Numbered from the stretch's first letter, positions 22,200-33,954 are shown. The stretch is 64,000 nucleotides of DNA from Ostrinia nubilalis (GCF_963855985.1 NC_087096.1:5270001-5334000); one strand, 5' to 3'. A program made the numbers and translations. The notes: generated by a model from the letters alone, not told the origin.

Positions 22200-22633
22200 C
22201 TGACTAATCGTAATGTCTTTATATTGCTTTGCAACTTTCGAAACATAACTTATGTGTCAAATCGTAAAACTGATATTATTAGTTAATCCTAAGTAAGGTT
22301 GTTGCAATTCGCGGGGGCGGGTGGGCTTTACATGTGTGGTGACTCGTTTTCAAAAGTGTTGATAGACATCACATCATCGACAAGTTCATGTACGCGTGCA
22401 CGCACGGGTCAGGCTCGCCCGCCTTCGTGGGTTGCAGGGACTATAATTAATGAACGTACCTGTGTCACAGCATAGTCGGACCTCGATATTGATTAATTAT
22501 TTGAAAATTATACGATTAGGTACTAAATAATTCTCACTATACTTACCTGAATCTGTTAATATGCCTACAGTCTGTTGTTACTAACCTAAATACTTAAATT
22601 AATATTAAATAAAAAATAAATAAAAAATCAAAA

Positions 22634-22806
22634 ATGCAGTCAGTGCGATGGCACATCGGACTATACATTTTTGTTGCAGAATATCATTTAAATATTTTGT
22701 TGGTATGATGGATGTGGTTGTCTACATGCGATTTTTGCCGCAAAATGGCATTTAGACAGCCGCAGAAGATGCCACAGTGTCTCCTTCGATGTGCTACCGC
22801 CTGTAC
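22634..22806. mobile_element. GTACAG-type MITE, decayed copy with internal insertion
   Basis: GCACATCGGACTATACATTT, then GTTGCAGAATAT, matches the family (24921, 27204, 30885, 50230 and 50557). The right end reads GTGCTACCGCCTGTAC. About 70 extra bases lie in the middle. Confidence 0.6.
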
Positions 22807-22960
22807 CTACGTAATAAGTGTTTACTACGACCACTCTCAACACAAGTTTAATTAACTGTTTTATCTAAACTGTGGTAAATGATGCTGGTGTTGGATTTAG
22901 ATAATATTGGTATATTATTACTATTTATTTGCTACTGTACTTCAATACTGTTTTTTTACC

Positions 22961-22985
22961 CAAATAAATAAATAAATAAATAAAT
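22961..22985. repeat. (AAAT)n microsatellite
   Basis: Six tandem AAAT units directly before the inner foldback. It could be the tail of the LINE remnant upstream. Confidence 0.9.
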
Positions 22986-23749
22986 ATTGGAAATTTTATT
23001 TTTGTCTTACATGTTCCCATCAGGAGAAAATCGACTAAATCAACATTGAGCTAATATTCTAGACCTGCGGGAGCATGTTAAGCCTAGTTCCAGGGAGGGG
23101 ACTGCACCGTGCGTATATTTAGACGAACCACTAGGAGCCACTTTTGACTCCTCATCACTCAAAAAGTACTGTGCATTAACACTTCAAATTTGGCTCATGT
23201 GTTGAGACTTGCAAGATAAACATCAGCTTTAAATTTCATAAATATACCTCAAACGGTTCTTTAGGTATTGACGTCCAAAAATCTACATGGCTGACCTATA
23301 AGACCAAATTCTAACCACTTCCAGGTGACCTTGAAGGTTCAAATTTGGCATCCAGATAGGTAGTTCTGTAAATACAAAGGAACAAATAAAAAACCAGTAA
23401 ATTTTAACATTTCACAGGTGATAGATAGATTGTAGTGTCCTAAATGTCGATTTTTGAACGTCAATACCTAAAAAATCGTTTGAGGTATATTAATGAAATT
23501 TGAAGCTGATGTTTATCTTGCAAGTCTCAACACATGAGCCAAATTTGAAGTGTTAATGCACAGTACTTTTTGAGTGATGAGGAGTCAAAAGTGGCTCCTA
23601 GTGGTTCATCTAAATATACGCACGGTGCAGTCCCCTCCCTGGAACTAGGCTTAACATGCTCCCGCAGGTCTAGAATATTAGCTCAATGTTGATTTAGTCG
23701 ATTTTCTCCTGATGGGAACATGTAAGACAAAAATAAAATTTCCAATATT
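22983..23749. mobile_element. Inner foldback element, arms of about 300 bp
   Basis: AATATTGGAAATTTTATTTT at the left is mirrored at 23742-23749 and inward. The arms share CATGTTCCCATCAGGAGAAA, GGGAGGGGACTGCACCG and CTCATGTGTTGAGACTTGC. The loop is about 23290-23450. No coding capacity. Confidence 0.85.
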
Positions 23750-24083
23750 ACAGACCTTCTAGAGCAGATGCCGCGAAAACTATACAAGATATAGAAAAAC
23801 TTGACTGTCTCACCTGTAACAAATTCAATAAGCTTTTTTTGGTTCATAGTAGTCATGTCACTAGGACGCATAGTTTCCGAGGATTAAGCGAAAAACCGAA
23901 AAGTGGTACCTTTAAACCCCCCTCTCCCCTCCGGCTTAAGGGCTAAGGGCGGGGACTTTTGCTATGTTCATCTCCTAACTAGTCTTAATAAAGTCCCGAG
24001 GTCAGAAATTGTGTTCCACGGATTTCTCTCTACACCGTCGTTAAAGCATTCATTGACTGGACTATAGACAATATTATCACTTT

Positions 24084-24350
24084 GGAGACTTTGGCCTGGT
24101 TCAGACACGCGCGATAACCGCGCGGTTTCTGGGTGGTTCTTATTGGCAAGGCACTAAGGCTGAGTTGCACCACCTAACTTTGACGATAACCGGTGTTTTT
24201 GTATGGAGTTTGACAGATTTTTGACGTTTGTCAAAGTTAAAGTAAGATGTTGCAACCCAGCCTAAGGCGGTAACCGTGCGGTTACGATTAAATGCAAATA
24301 TACAAGAACTGCCCAGCAACCGCGCGAATATCACTTGTCTGAACTATGTC
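24084..24350. mobile_element. MITE with GGTTCAGACA ends, split by another MITE
   Basis: The outer ends GGTTCAGACACGCGCGATAA and, at the right, CGCGAATATCACTTGTCTGAAC are inverse relatives. Inner phrases TAACCGCGCGGTT and GGTAACCGTGCGGTTAC also pair. It is interrupted at TAA by the 24158-24262 element. Confidence 0.75.
24158..24262. mobile_element. GGCTGAGTTGCACC-type MITE, nested
   Basis: 105 bp, ends GGCTGAGTTGCACCA and GTTGCAACCCAGCC, flanked by TAA on both sides (24155-24157 and 24263-24265). Same family as 14512-14793 and 47515-47631. TWA duplication suggests a PIF/Harbinger origin. Confidence 0.88.
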
Positions 24351-24447
24351 TTAATCAAATCCTCATCAAACACAACATAAAACCACCTCAATATCTACTT
24401 TTTCATGTCAGCCAAGAAGTATTAGAAGAAGAAGGCACCTACCGGCC

Positions 24448-24520
24448 ATTGTGTAAATCATTAAGGGAAGCCTATGTTCAGCAGTGGACGTCCTATGGCT
24501 AAAATGATGATGATGATGAA
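24448..24520 (+). mobile_element. RTE-type LINE, 3' tail fragment (sense strand)
   Basis: Encodes the shared C-terminal peptide (RPLCKSLREAYVQQWTSYG, then stop) and ends in (TGA)n. It is the only copy of this family lying on the plus strand. 5'-truncated to about 75 bp. Confidence 0.88.
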
Positions 24521-24549
24521 AGAAGTTTTATGAAAATTACCTGTGTACC

Positions 24550-24716
24550 TACCATGAGTTTACGCCAGGTGTGCTCGCTAGCGAGTGTAGGCAAAAATGT
24601 CTATGAAGATTTTGTTTCTTGAAAGTAGCCGCTAGGGGCGCTGCACAATATGTCATACAATTAATGTCATTTTTTACGCAGTCGCTAGCGAGCACACATA
24701 ACGTAAACCCATGGTA
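24550..24716. mobile_element. Foldback MITE with TACCATG ends
   Basis: TACCATGAGTTTACG and TGTGCTCGCTAGCGAG at the left are mirrored by TCGCTAGCGAGCACA and CGTAAACCCATGGTA at the right. No coding capacity. Confidence 0.82.
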
Positions 24717-24920
24717 AGCACACTGTTAGTGATAAGGGTTTCATTTTTGCGAAACTTTGTACGGGTCCCTAAAAACGAAAGCCAGGTTTCAGTGGTTTAA
24801 TTGAGTTTCTTATGCGGGGCAGTGAATTAATTTGTGCATTCACCAACTTTATATTCCCGTTCGCTTCTCTGTTGGGAAAATAATTCGGCTCTCGCTCGCT
24901 GTACTATTATTTGAGTATTC

Positions 24921-25025
24921 GTACAGTCTACTGCACATCATACTATACATTTTTGATGAAAAAAAGCCTGTATTACAATGAGATAAGAGACCACTGTGTT
25001 TAGCTTGATTTGCTATCGTTCGAAC
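24921..25025. mobile_element. GTACAG-type MITE, older copy
   Basis: GTACAGTCTACTGCACATCA, then ACTATACATTTTTG and TGTGTTTAGCTTGATTTGC, follow the family consensus. The right terminal repeat has decayed. Confidence 0.7.
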
Positions 25026-25029
25026 ATAT

Positions 25030-26935
25030 AACTTTACGGCTTTACTTCCAAATTACAATACATGCCGATGCCTGTGGCAACGTATGATCTGAAAAAAGTC
25101 GCTTTTTGTATTTGAGACAGAGGTTTTTTAATTCAGCTAAATAGGTATTTGACTGCAATCAAACCAATAAATGAGATGCAGTCTTCCTAGACTGGTACAT
25201 ATCAGTCCTGTATGTGCCTATTCACTCTCACCTTGAAAAAGCCCGGATTGTAATGCACGAAAAAGACAGTAACAGACAGTGAATTCTAGTCCAATTCCAG
25301 TCCATAGCTGTTCGCATTATAAGAGAGTTCTAAGTTCTATACCCTGGTGGGACACAAATTATATAAAATTTATTTTTAGGTATTCGCTTCGAAATTTTCT
25401 TATAATATGGAAAACTCAATTCGAGTTGAGTGAATGCTGAAATTTAAAGGACGCTCTACATATGGGGACAATTATAAAGTTCAAGGGTCATGATCCTCCA
25501 CTATGACAACTATAAGGGACCTATTTAGAAGGAGTTCGCTAAATTAAAAGAATGATATGACGTAACGCCTACACTAATAATTGTGACGTAAAACAATACA
25601 TTTCTCAATAACAGCTGATTCTGAATGGGTATTTTAGCGTACATTACAAATTACCTGTCTAATAGGCTTACGCACTCAAGTCTCAATTTATTCCTGTCCA
25701 ATATGAAGACGCTAACTGAATATTATAGTTGTTATATTAAGACATGTAATAAAGATTAATTATGGTTTTGCTCTAAGATTGTCGCAAATATGCAGACAGA
25801 TGTTGAAAGGAAATTTAAATTCTTTCAAACTTGTATGACAAAAGTACTTAGCAAATCGCATTAACGCGATTGCGTAAACGGTGAAAAGATGCAAAAGGAA
25901 GGGAAACTAAATTAACTTCCTTAAATTTTAATGAATATACCTTAATAGGCCTTGAATACCTAGCTAGGAGTATACGAGTAAATGGCGTACATTTTCTGCT
26001 ACAAAGCTTGCATCAAAATGAACAAGATTTTCATGAGTCTCTCTCTATAATGTCAACCATAACGTCATTTAAACAAGGTAAATAGAAAAAGAACACCTCC
26101 ATTCTTTATTTATGGGTATATTTATACCTATAATGAACGCACGAGAGTTCATGCGAATGACATCAATAGCCTGCCCCACTAATGCCCTCTAGTGGCATTA
26201 ATATACTATCACAGCTGAGTGCACGTAGGTAGGAATAATCTGCATCAAGCTTAAAGCTAAATAAGGATTAAAATAATTATAGTTAATTAAAAAGACATGC
26301 TTAAAATCATTTCATCAGTGGAACGAAGGAACAAACGATATAATATTTTCAGAACTTTGTAACTAATAATTTTCCTTGTTAACTAAAACATTTACTCTCA
26401 GAACAGACAGAGATGTTTACTTTTGTTAATTTAATCATTAAAAACCTACGTTTTTGCCAAAAAAAGTAACATAACCCTAATTAATATTGGCGCCTACAAA
26501 ACTTTCCCATTCATTAAAACAAGACAAACGACTGAGGAAAATTCTTTTTAACTTTTCCCAGCATCCGATTTCTTGAAAATAAACAGAATCAACTTCTCTC
26601 CCATACTTCCCTAAGCTGTCCATTAGAGATAAATAAAATGATTAGATGTTTCCATATCTGTGTCATAAAGAAAGTGTATGTGGTAAGTTTCATATCAATA
26701 AACTAGTGTTTTTGTGAGTAATTCCTAGACTGCATCCCAACATTAGGTGCGATTGTAGTCAAATACCTGCCTTGTTATGCATAAAAAAATAGCAAAAATG
26801 TAATGAAAAAAGTCTTAAAGGTTTTAGAATACGAGTAGACTCAAAACTTCAAAAATTGATTTTTCCAAAATCAAAAACAACACCAAAAAATTCAAAATCG
26901 CTTCACGGAGCAAAGTAACTGCACACGTCTTTGTT
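25030..26935. other. No feature recognised
   Basis: AT-rich unique sequence. No repeat ends, coding domain or splice-supported exon was seen. Confidence 0.5.
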
Positions 26936-26939
26936 ACAA

Positions 26940-26994
26940 TTGGAATAAGGTTGTGTTTTTGGCCACTTTGGGTGTCACTATTTGACGCTGACTT
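26940..26994. mobile_element. Fragment of the GCGTCAAATAGT MITE family
   Basis: Matches the right end of the complete copy at 44527-44662 (ACTTTGGGTGTCAC, TATTTGACGCTGACT). Confidence 0.65.
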
Positions 26995-27203
26995 TAAAAC
27001 AACGCTATAGCGAAGCGATTTAGAATGATAACTGTCACGTTTTCTAACTTGCTAATCCTACTATCGTTTCGTTTATTGTGGCATGACGTTCCAAAGATGA
27101 CAAGGTAAAGAGAATTTAGCAATTTTGTTAAAAGCCGAAAGCTTGGTTCTGTAAAAACAAATGGCGCATGAATTTTGTACGATTTTCGTATACGTAGGCG
27201 TAT

Positions 27204-27308
27204 GTACAGACGACGGCACATCAGACTATACATTGTTGTTGCAAAATATACTCTATTACAACTGATTAAGATGCCACAGTATTAAGCTTGATTTGATCTA
27301 GACTGTAC
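27204..27308. mobile_element. GTACAG-type MITE, best complete copy
   Basis: 105 bp from GTACAGACGACGGCACATCA to TGATCTAGACTGTAC, with the central GACTATACATT, TTGTTGCAAAATAT and TTAGATGCC-like words common to the family. Confidence 0.8.
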
Positions 27309-28973
27309 CTTGTTTGTAACGATTTAAGAAGTAAAGTGCTGGTTAATGGACAAGTGTGTGTGAATAATTTGTAGGAGATATGTTTATTTTTGTACGAAAG
27401 TCGCCGTGGGGAATGTTGTTTGGTATTTTTTCTTTGTAATGTTTTTGAATCAACATTAATTTATGATGACATGATTTGTGGTAAGGTAAAAGTTGCCCAT
27501 TAAAACTGCCCAAAGATTTGTGCAAAGAATTGTAAGAGCAAAACTTATTTTTATTAGTCTTTTATTTTAATTCTTTCTTCAAATATTTGACGATTTGTAA
27601 GAACTTATTTATTAAAAGTCTATGCAAATAACTTTTATCTTTTACTTTGTTTCTTAGTAATACGTATTATGTAAAACTCAATTGTAAATAAGCAAATGCC
27701 TTAACAATCACTGAAACAACACATTATTAGGATAGCAACATTTCATATGTAAAGCAACAAAATAATAACTAAAACTAGCATTTAATTAACTAATTATTTT
27801 AAAGCAATCCTAACTTCTGTTAAAGGTTCTATCCATGACAAAACAAGACTTAAATTATGTATCTTTGCATTGTCATGTATAATCCAATCTCCTTTTAAAT
27901 GAATCCCTCGGTTAATTGATGATTTCACGCAAACACGAGCGTGGCCGAGGCTAGGCCTCTCATATATTAATTAAAAACGTGACAAACGCGAATGATATAG
28001 AGCCCTTTTCATGTCGTAACAAAGTTCCTGGACAAACATATCAGCCTGGTAATTACATACGGAAGTATTATTCTTCCTGCGAGGCGATGGTTTTTTGATA
28101 AAATTAGAGATTAGATTTTAAGGGGAAACTGCTTACTTGAAAATAAAACTAATAAGTGTAGGTATCTATGTTTTAGGAGATTTGTATTTAAGATGCATCT
28201 CAAACAAATTTTGGTCAAGCAAAATTAGTGAGTTTAATTCCTACCTGACGCAGTCTACAAGTTTGTTATTCATTTGTACAATTTGTAGAGGCAGTAACCT
28301 AGCCTTAAAATTTATCACATCACAAATGATTGTGTGAAGTTTTGGAATAGTTAATATTCGGCTCATAAATATCAAGATAAGTGCTAGGATATGAATATTT
28401 TGCAGGAGCGTTTTTCAAAATAAAGGTTCTAGTCATTCATACTTCTAAATTCAAAAAAAAAAAAAAAAATAATTCACGTAACATTTAAACCAAGACAACT
28501 AGAGTTACGAAAACCTCTCGATAGAGCGTGTCACTGACAGGTCTTCACGGTCGGTTCACCAATAACAGCCGAGCTGAACGCAGAACGCAGTGCAAACGGC
28601 TTGAACTGAGACATTCCTTATTTTGAGGCGCACCTAAACTAGGGGTGTAACAGAGAAAATTTGTGACTTGTGACATTGTCGATTGTTTGGAACTTTTTAA
28701 CTACAAGCGAGCCCGTTTTTTAGTTCAAGTCTCGAGCTAACAAATACGTGCTTTTGCGAGCTCGTTGATGTTACTAGGTTTCCAAAAATCGTCAATTTCA
28801 CAACTCTCTTCTGTTACAAATCACCTCGGTCTCCCCTATTCCTCGAAGTGCACGTTACCTATGTTTACTAACATAAAGGTTTTTAACTTTATGTCTACTA
28901 AGATGATTAAAAAGTACTAAGGCAACATAACATATGTAGGTGCGCTTCGAGGAATAATTTAGGTGCGCCTTAA
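27309..28973. other. No gene recognised; local CGCTTCGAGGAAT repeats at the end
   Basis: Mostly unique AT-rich sequence with a poly-A run near 28460. The words TGCGCTTCGAGGAAT and GTGCGCC recur around 28840-29200 on both sides of the next MITE, suggesting it landed in an older repeat. Confidence 0.4.
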
Positions 28974-29147
28974 GAGTAGGCGCACACCGTTGATTTTTAG
29001 TTGGCCGATAGTTGTGCCCGATTTTAATTTGTATGAAGAATCGGCCAAGTCGAATCGGCGTAGTGTGCGCACTCCCATAATGCCCATACTGATCAACTGC
29101 CCGACTAAACTATAGGCCGACAAAAAATCAACGGTGTGCGCCTACTC
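28974..29147. mobile_element. PIF/Harbinger-like MITE, complete copy
   Basis: 174 bp, terminal repeats GAGTAGGCGCACACCGTTGA and complement, TAA duplicated on both sides (28971-28973 and 29148-29150). Same family as 14587-14761 but in opposite orientation. Confidence 0.88.
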
Positions 29148-29150
29148 TAA

Positions 29151-30884
29151 AATAAGTGCGCTTCGTTATGTGCGGCTCAAAATGCATGCGCTTCAAGGAA
29201 TATCTCCATGAACTGGCTCATCTATTTGGCCTGCTTCTTTGTGTCGGGTTAGACCCAACAACACCGTAATGTATAGGGTGCAACTTAAGAGGATTTAAAT
29301 GTTAATAATGTTGGGGACAAATGGCCGACGTCACTGCGATGTGACTCAAATATTAATAAGTATTAACAATTGATGGGGTTGAACAAGCTATTCTGTGTTT
29401 TGGAAACTTTCTGTTAAAGGTTTAGATATTGTTTCATGTTGACGCTTGTGTTCTTAGTAATCCAATGTTTACCATAAGTAATTGGCTTAAATATTTGAAG
29501 TATCCATTAGCACTTTGTATATCTTTACATAATAATTATATCCCGTTAAAGTTTACCACTTTAAAATAGTTATTCAACTCAAAACAAACTTAGTTTTTGT
29601 TAGAAATAAAAAATAATAAAAAATCATAACATTTTAAATTCATTGCACAAAGTACTAACAAGCGAGAAACTACGTACCCTACTTTGTTAATAGAGACGGC
29701 TACGGAATCTTAATTTGATCGTAGCAACCGTAGCACTCACTACGAGCCGGTTACTACGAGCTACGAGCCAAAGGGTTAAAGGTACTAGTTTTTCCCGCTA
29801 CTTAGTACGCGTAGGTTTCAATAGTATTATGTAACTTACTATTTATAAATTGAACTTAAAATAACTTTTTAAATGAATGAGGATTAAAGGCCGTAGCACA
29901 TTTATCAACCCGTAAAGGGATCGCAACGGTATCAACTCGAAGCGGTCAATATTCGTTGTATCCATACTTCAATGCACACTTATCCGCACCGTAACATAAT
30001 CGCCTCGCCTAGCTATTGACAGCAGGCGAAAGGTGATGACAGCTCGCAAAAGGCGATATTTTCACGGTATTTTACCTATCTATGTGGTACAACTAGAACC
30101 AAAACTATTCTATTAGATAAAAATGTTTGTTACTAAAATGTTATGATATTCGGGTATTTTTTGGCCACAGACACGTGAAATTCTTGGCCGGTGGAACAAC
30201 CTGATCCCTTTAATATTTATTTATCCATTAACTTTTGCGTAAATAATGTTTAAGTAGGTTTTTTTGATTGATTTAAGTAGGTACTTTTAATATAGTACAA
30301 ATATAGGTCATAGTCAGCAGACCACATTACTGGCAGTCCTGTAATAAACGCATGCGTGCACTCTAATACTCTTTTCCTAATTGCAATAATTAAATGCAAA
30401 AAACCGCATTTTGCAACCGGCTTTCACGTTAATAAGTCCGTATATGTGATACTCCTATACATAATATAACCTACTTACTTAAAGTAAAATCCATATGTAG
30501 GATTATGAGCACGAAAACTTTAAATCTTTGCTTATAGATGAAAAGCTGGCGCTTCGGGATAATGAGATTATCATCTAACGAAAATACATTGTACATTAAC
30601 TAGCATGCAGTTTGTCATAATGCAGCAAATATTAAGATTAAATGCCTGCCTCGTAATAAGACGTTATAAACATTAATAGTTAATGCAATTTAAATAATCA
30701 ATCACACAGAATACTCACTGCTTAGCAATAGAAGATGTTTTTTTTTTATTCCAAAATATATCTATAGTTGTCAGAGCAATAATTATACAAGACAAACGCA
30801 GTGAAAAGTTTTATTTTTAATGGATTTCACGGCTCTGCGTTTCACAAGTTGCAACTAGTTGATAGGTGTAACAGGTCCCATATT
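29151..30884. other. No feature recognised
   Basis: Unique sequence. A GC-richer patch near 29690-29780 repeats CTACGAGC-type words and another near 29890-30060 contains GGCGAAAGGTGATGACAG, but neither forms a convincing element or exon. Confidence 0.4.
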
Positions 30885-31612
30885 GTACAGACGACAGCAT
30901 ATCAGACTTTACATTTTTATTACAAACTAGCGACCGCCCGCGACTTCGTACGCGTGGATCCCGTTTTAACCCCTTCATCTATCATACCTACGCGGATAGA
31001 TTTTTCATACAAATGTTTTTCCCCGCTAACTCCCGTTCGCATGGGAATTTTGCAATATCCTGTTATAACTAAGCTTTAAGTTTACCAAGGTACCTGCATG
31101 CCAAATTTCAAGCGTCTAACTTAAGCGGTTTAGATTTTTCATACAAAAGGATTTTCCCGCTAATTCCCGTTCCCGTGGGAATTTCGGGAATTCCTTGTTG
31201 TAACTAAGCTTTAAGTTTACTAAGGTACCTGCATGCCAAATTTCAAGCGTCTAACTTAAGCGGTTTAGATTTTTCATACAAAAGGATTTTCCCGCTAATT
31301 CCTGTTCCCGTGGGAATTCCTAAGTAGACTATAACCTGCCCAGGAGTATGAAAAATAATTGTACCAAGTTTCGTTAAAATCCGTCGAGTAGTTTTTGTTT
31401 CTATAAGGAACATACAGACGGACAGACAGACAAAAATTTTACTGATTGCATTTTTGGCATCAGTATCGATCACTAATCGCCCCCTGATAGTTATTTTGAA
31501 AATATATTTTACGTACAGAATTAACCTCTCTACAGATTTATTATAAGTATAGATTCGCCCCTATCACAACTGCATAAGATCTCACAGCGTTTAGCTTGAA
31601 GTGCCGTGTATC
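30885..31612. mobile_element. GTACAG-type MITE interrupted by a Helitron
   Basis: The left part (30885-30926) and right part (31554 to about 31612) together rebuild the family order seen at 27204: GTACAGACGACAGC, GACTTTACATTT, then TATCACAACTGCATAAGAT and GTTTAGCTTGA. The 30927-31553 Helitron separates them. Confidence 0.8.
30927..31553 (-). mobile_element. Non-autonomous Helitron with internal tandem duplication
   Basis: On the minus strand it starts TCTATACTTATAATAAA and ends GGGCGGTCGCTAG, and it lies between host A and T, all diagnostic of Helitrons. Inside, a 135-bp unit (AAGCTTTAAGTTTAC at 31071 and 31206, followed by AGGTACCTGCATGCC) is tandemly repeated. The terminal CCCGCGACTTCGTACGCG is shared with the copy at 32424. 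No Rep/helicase is present. Confidence 0.88.
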
Positions 31613-31743
31613 ACGACACTTTGTTAAAAGCAACGGACCGTAGTGTCATTATGTCGCACCGTCTACTGGCACAAAGGAGTGGAAAAGCGCGTATATGTTA
31701 CGTGTATTTTTTTAACCTACAACGTTGTCCGTACCGGCTAAAG

Positions 31744-31902
31744 TTTCAACCACACCAACGCGTGCAAATCGCCATCGCCGGCGCGATCAATGGCAAATGA
31801 CAGGTCGCGCGACCCATGACAGTTCACGCGACCTGTCATTTCCCTATGATCGCGCCGTGTTCGTGCCGGCTATGGCGATCTGCGCGCGTTGGTGTGGTTG
31901 AA
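31744..31902. mobile_element. GC-rich palindromic MITE, copy 1
   Basis: TTTCAACCACACCAACGCGT followed by ATCGCCATCGCCGGC is mirrored by GGCGATCTGCGCGCGTTGG and TGTGGTTGAA. Central GACAGGTCGCGCGACC and CGCGACCTGTCAT also pair. A relative lies at 33164-33326. The plus open frame at 31606-31800 is incidental. Confidence 0.85.
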
Positions 31903-31909
31903 GGATAAG

Positions 31910-32420
31910 GGAATAAGGTAATCCTAAACTTTACGTTACGTTTTAACTATAAACACCTAATTTAAACAATTACAATTGAATTAGCTGTTACCTCTTAGCA
32001 ATGGTTTGTTTTTTCGTGGATCACGGTGCTGGTTGTACAGACATAAGATGTACCTGTAAGACATTTTGTCAAATCTCTTTGTCCCCTAATAATACAAAAT
32101 AAACTAATAATAGTTTTGTCAAATATCAAAGCCTTGCCTACAGTCTAAAAATCCAGCTAACCTACTTAATTACTTAACACGTGTAAATCAGCCTTTAGAG
32201 CAAGTTTTCCCAGCAAGATAATTAATTGGAATCCAAGTTATGAGAAAGTTTTTATTGTGAAAATGTAGAGTTCACTGTACTTTCTCTTGTTTCTGAGGGT
32301 CACACCCTCGTGTAATATGAATGTAATACCGCTTTTAAGTTAATTTGTTTTAACTTAAATTAGGTAATTAGTATTTTTTGGGGTCGGTCAAAAATATAGT
32401 GGATTTGGATTTTATGAACA
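31910..32420. other. No feature recognised
   Basis: Unique AT-rich sequence between mobile elements. Confidence 0.5.
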
Positions 32421-32423
32421 GAA

Positions 32424-32695
32424 CTAGCGGCCGCCCGCGACTTCGTACGCGTGGATCCCGTTTTACCCCCTGGGGTAGAGTTTCCTAAAATCCTTTCTTA
32501 GCGGATGCCTACGTCATAACATCTACCTGCAATCCTGCATGCATCAAATTTCAGCCCGATCCGTCCAGTGGTTTGGGCTGTGCGTTGATAGATCACTATG
32601 TCAGTTAGTCAGTCAGTCAGTCAGTCAGTCAGTCAGTCAGTCAGTCAGTCAGTCAGTCAGTCAGTCAGTCATTCAGTCAGTCACCTTTGAGTTAC
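32424..32695 (-). mobile_element. Helitron-like 3' part with internal (CAGT)n tract
   Basis: Begins CTAGCGGCCGCCCGCGACTT, nearly identical to the end of the Helitron at 30927. It continues through TGCATCAAATTTCAGCCCG and then a long CAGT tract (32601-32686). The opposite end with TACTAATATTATAAA is missing, so it is truncated or diverged. Confidence 0.7.
32601..32686. repeat. (CAGT)n microsatellite, about 20 units
   Basis: Nearly perfect TCAG repeats with two variant units (TTAG near the start, ATTC near the end). Such a tract is likely length-variable between individuals. Confidence 0.97.
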
Positions 32696-33163
32696 ATGTA
32701 TTTAGAAGATAGAAGATTATCGTATGATTAAATCTAAATAGGTCTAGCTGCTACAAGAAATCAGCCAATACCTCAGTACAAACATAAATAAGTGGGAATT
32801 AATCCCGGCTGAGACATAAATCTTAGATCTACCGCTCTCTCAAATCCAGGTTGGGATCAAACTAGTAGCTTGGAAGATTTTTAGAGGATGTAATGCACAA
32901 AGTTTCTTGTTGCTTTAATTAGAACTTGAGCATTATCCTCAGTGAGTTTCAGGTTCCCTAGTTTCGTTCCGTTCTGTTACTAAAACAGAGAGGGGAAAAA
33001 GCTAAAAGCCAACATTAAGGGAAGCGAGGCGCCTCTATATCAGCCTTTCCCAAAGTGGGCAATAACGCCCCCTTAGGGAAAGTAGAAAAAAATTCGGGGC
33101 GTTGTGTAGCGTGTGACTTGGGGATTTGTAATTTCATCTACTCGTACTAGAAAGACTCTTAGG

Positions 33164-33326
33164 CTTCAACCATACCAATGCGTGCAGATCGCCATTTCCA
33201 GCGCGTTCAAAGGCAAATGACAGGTCGTGCGACCTAAGATGACAGTTCACGCGATCTGTCATTGGCCTTTGATCGCGCCGTGATCGCGCCGCCGATGGCG
33301 ATCTGCACGCGTTGGTGTGGTTGAAG
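33164..33326. mobile_element. GC-rich palindromic MITE, copy 2
   Basis: CTTCAACCATACCAATGCGT at the left and CGCGTTGGTGTGGTTGAAG at the right, with the same GACAGGTCGTGCGACC core as 31744-31902. The copies lie 1.4 kb apart in the same orientation. Confidence 0.85.
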
Positions 33327-33329
33327 TTT

Positions 33330-33950
33330 TAGTAGACACCAACTGAGCTCTCGACTACAAATGGGGGCGCTAAAAAAGAATTTATTCTCTAAGTGGCAGT
33401 AGACAAAATAAGTTGGGAAACCTTGCTTTATATCAACGCCGCGATTGAGTGGCGCTGCGCTCGCGTACCAAATGCAGCGTACGTGAGAAGAATGAAACTG
33501 GTACATTAAATGGTATGTTAATTCATAAATTGTAAATAAATTAACATAATGCATAGAAGTGGGGTCGGTATGGGAGTTTAAATCGATATTTTATTAAATA
33601 TATTAGTATACTATCCGTGCACTGTGACCCAGATTAACCAATGACGTCCATTTCGCCAAAATGTTTCGTTAATCGGATGAAATGCTTCAATAAACTCAAG
33701 TATGTAAAAATATTCATACGATGGGAGGAATTTATTTTAATACACTATGTTTTACATGTATATTAGGTAGATTACCTTACGCTTGACCTAAGAAAAAAAC
33801 AAAACCATCACAAGTGGTAAATAAAATAATTAATTCAATGCAGTTTCATGGGCCAGTGACCTAATTTACATCTCGCTGCGTTTATTATAAGTTATTGGGC
33901 AGTAAACGTGTGTTAAGTGTTTTAAGTAACATCTGTGATCGAACTAAATA
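33330..33950. other. No feature recognised
   Basis: The minus open frame 33234-33554 partly overlaps the preceding MITE and has no domain. The rest is unique AT-rich sequence. Confidence 0.45.
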
Positions 33951-33954
33951 GACA

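Larger units (their letters stand above)
21615..24064. mobile_element. Composite foldback element with arms of about 300 bp
   Basis: The ends TAGTCCAGTCA and TGACTGGACTA open nearly perfect inverted arms (about 21615-21915 and 23750-24064), sharing GACCTCGGGACTTTAT, ATGCGTCCTAGTGACATGAC and CTAGAAGGTCT. Between them lie a LINE C-terminal remnant (to 22199), a GTACAG-family copy (22634-22806) and a second foldback (22983-23749) that abuts the right arm. The two open frames beginning MRPSDMTTMN (21798 on plus, 23871 on minus) are the same arm sequence read outwards-in. Confidence 0.85.

Noticed and set aside
32601..32686. CRISPR-like array
   Set aside because: It is a simple CAGT microsatellite without spacers.
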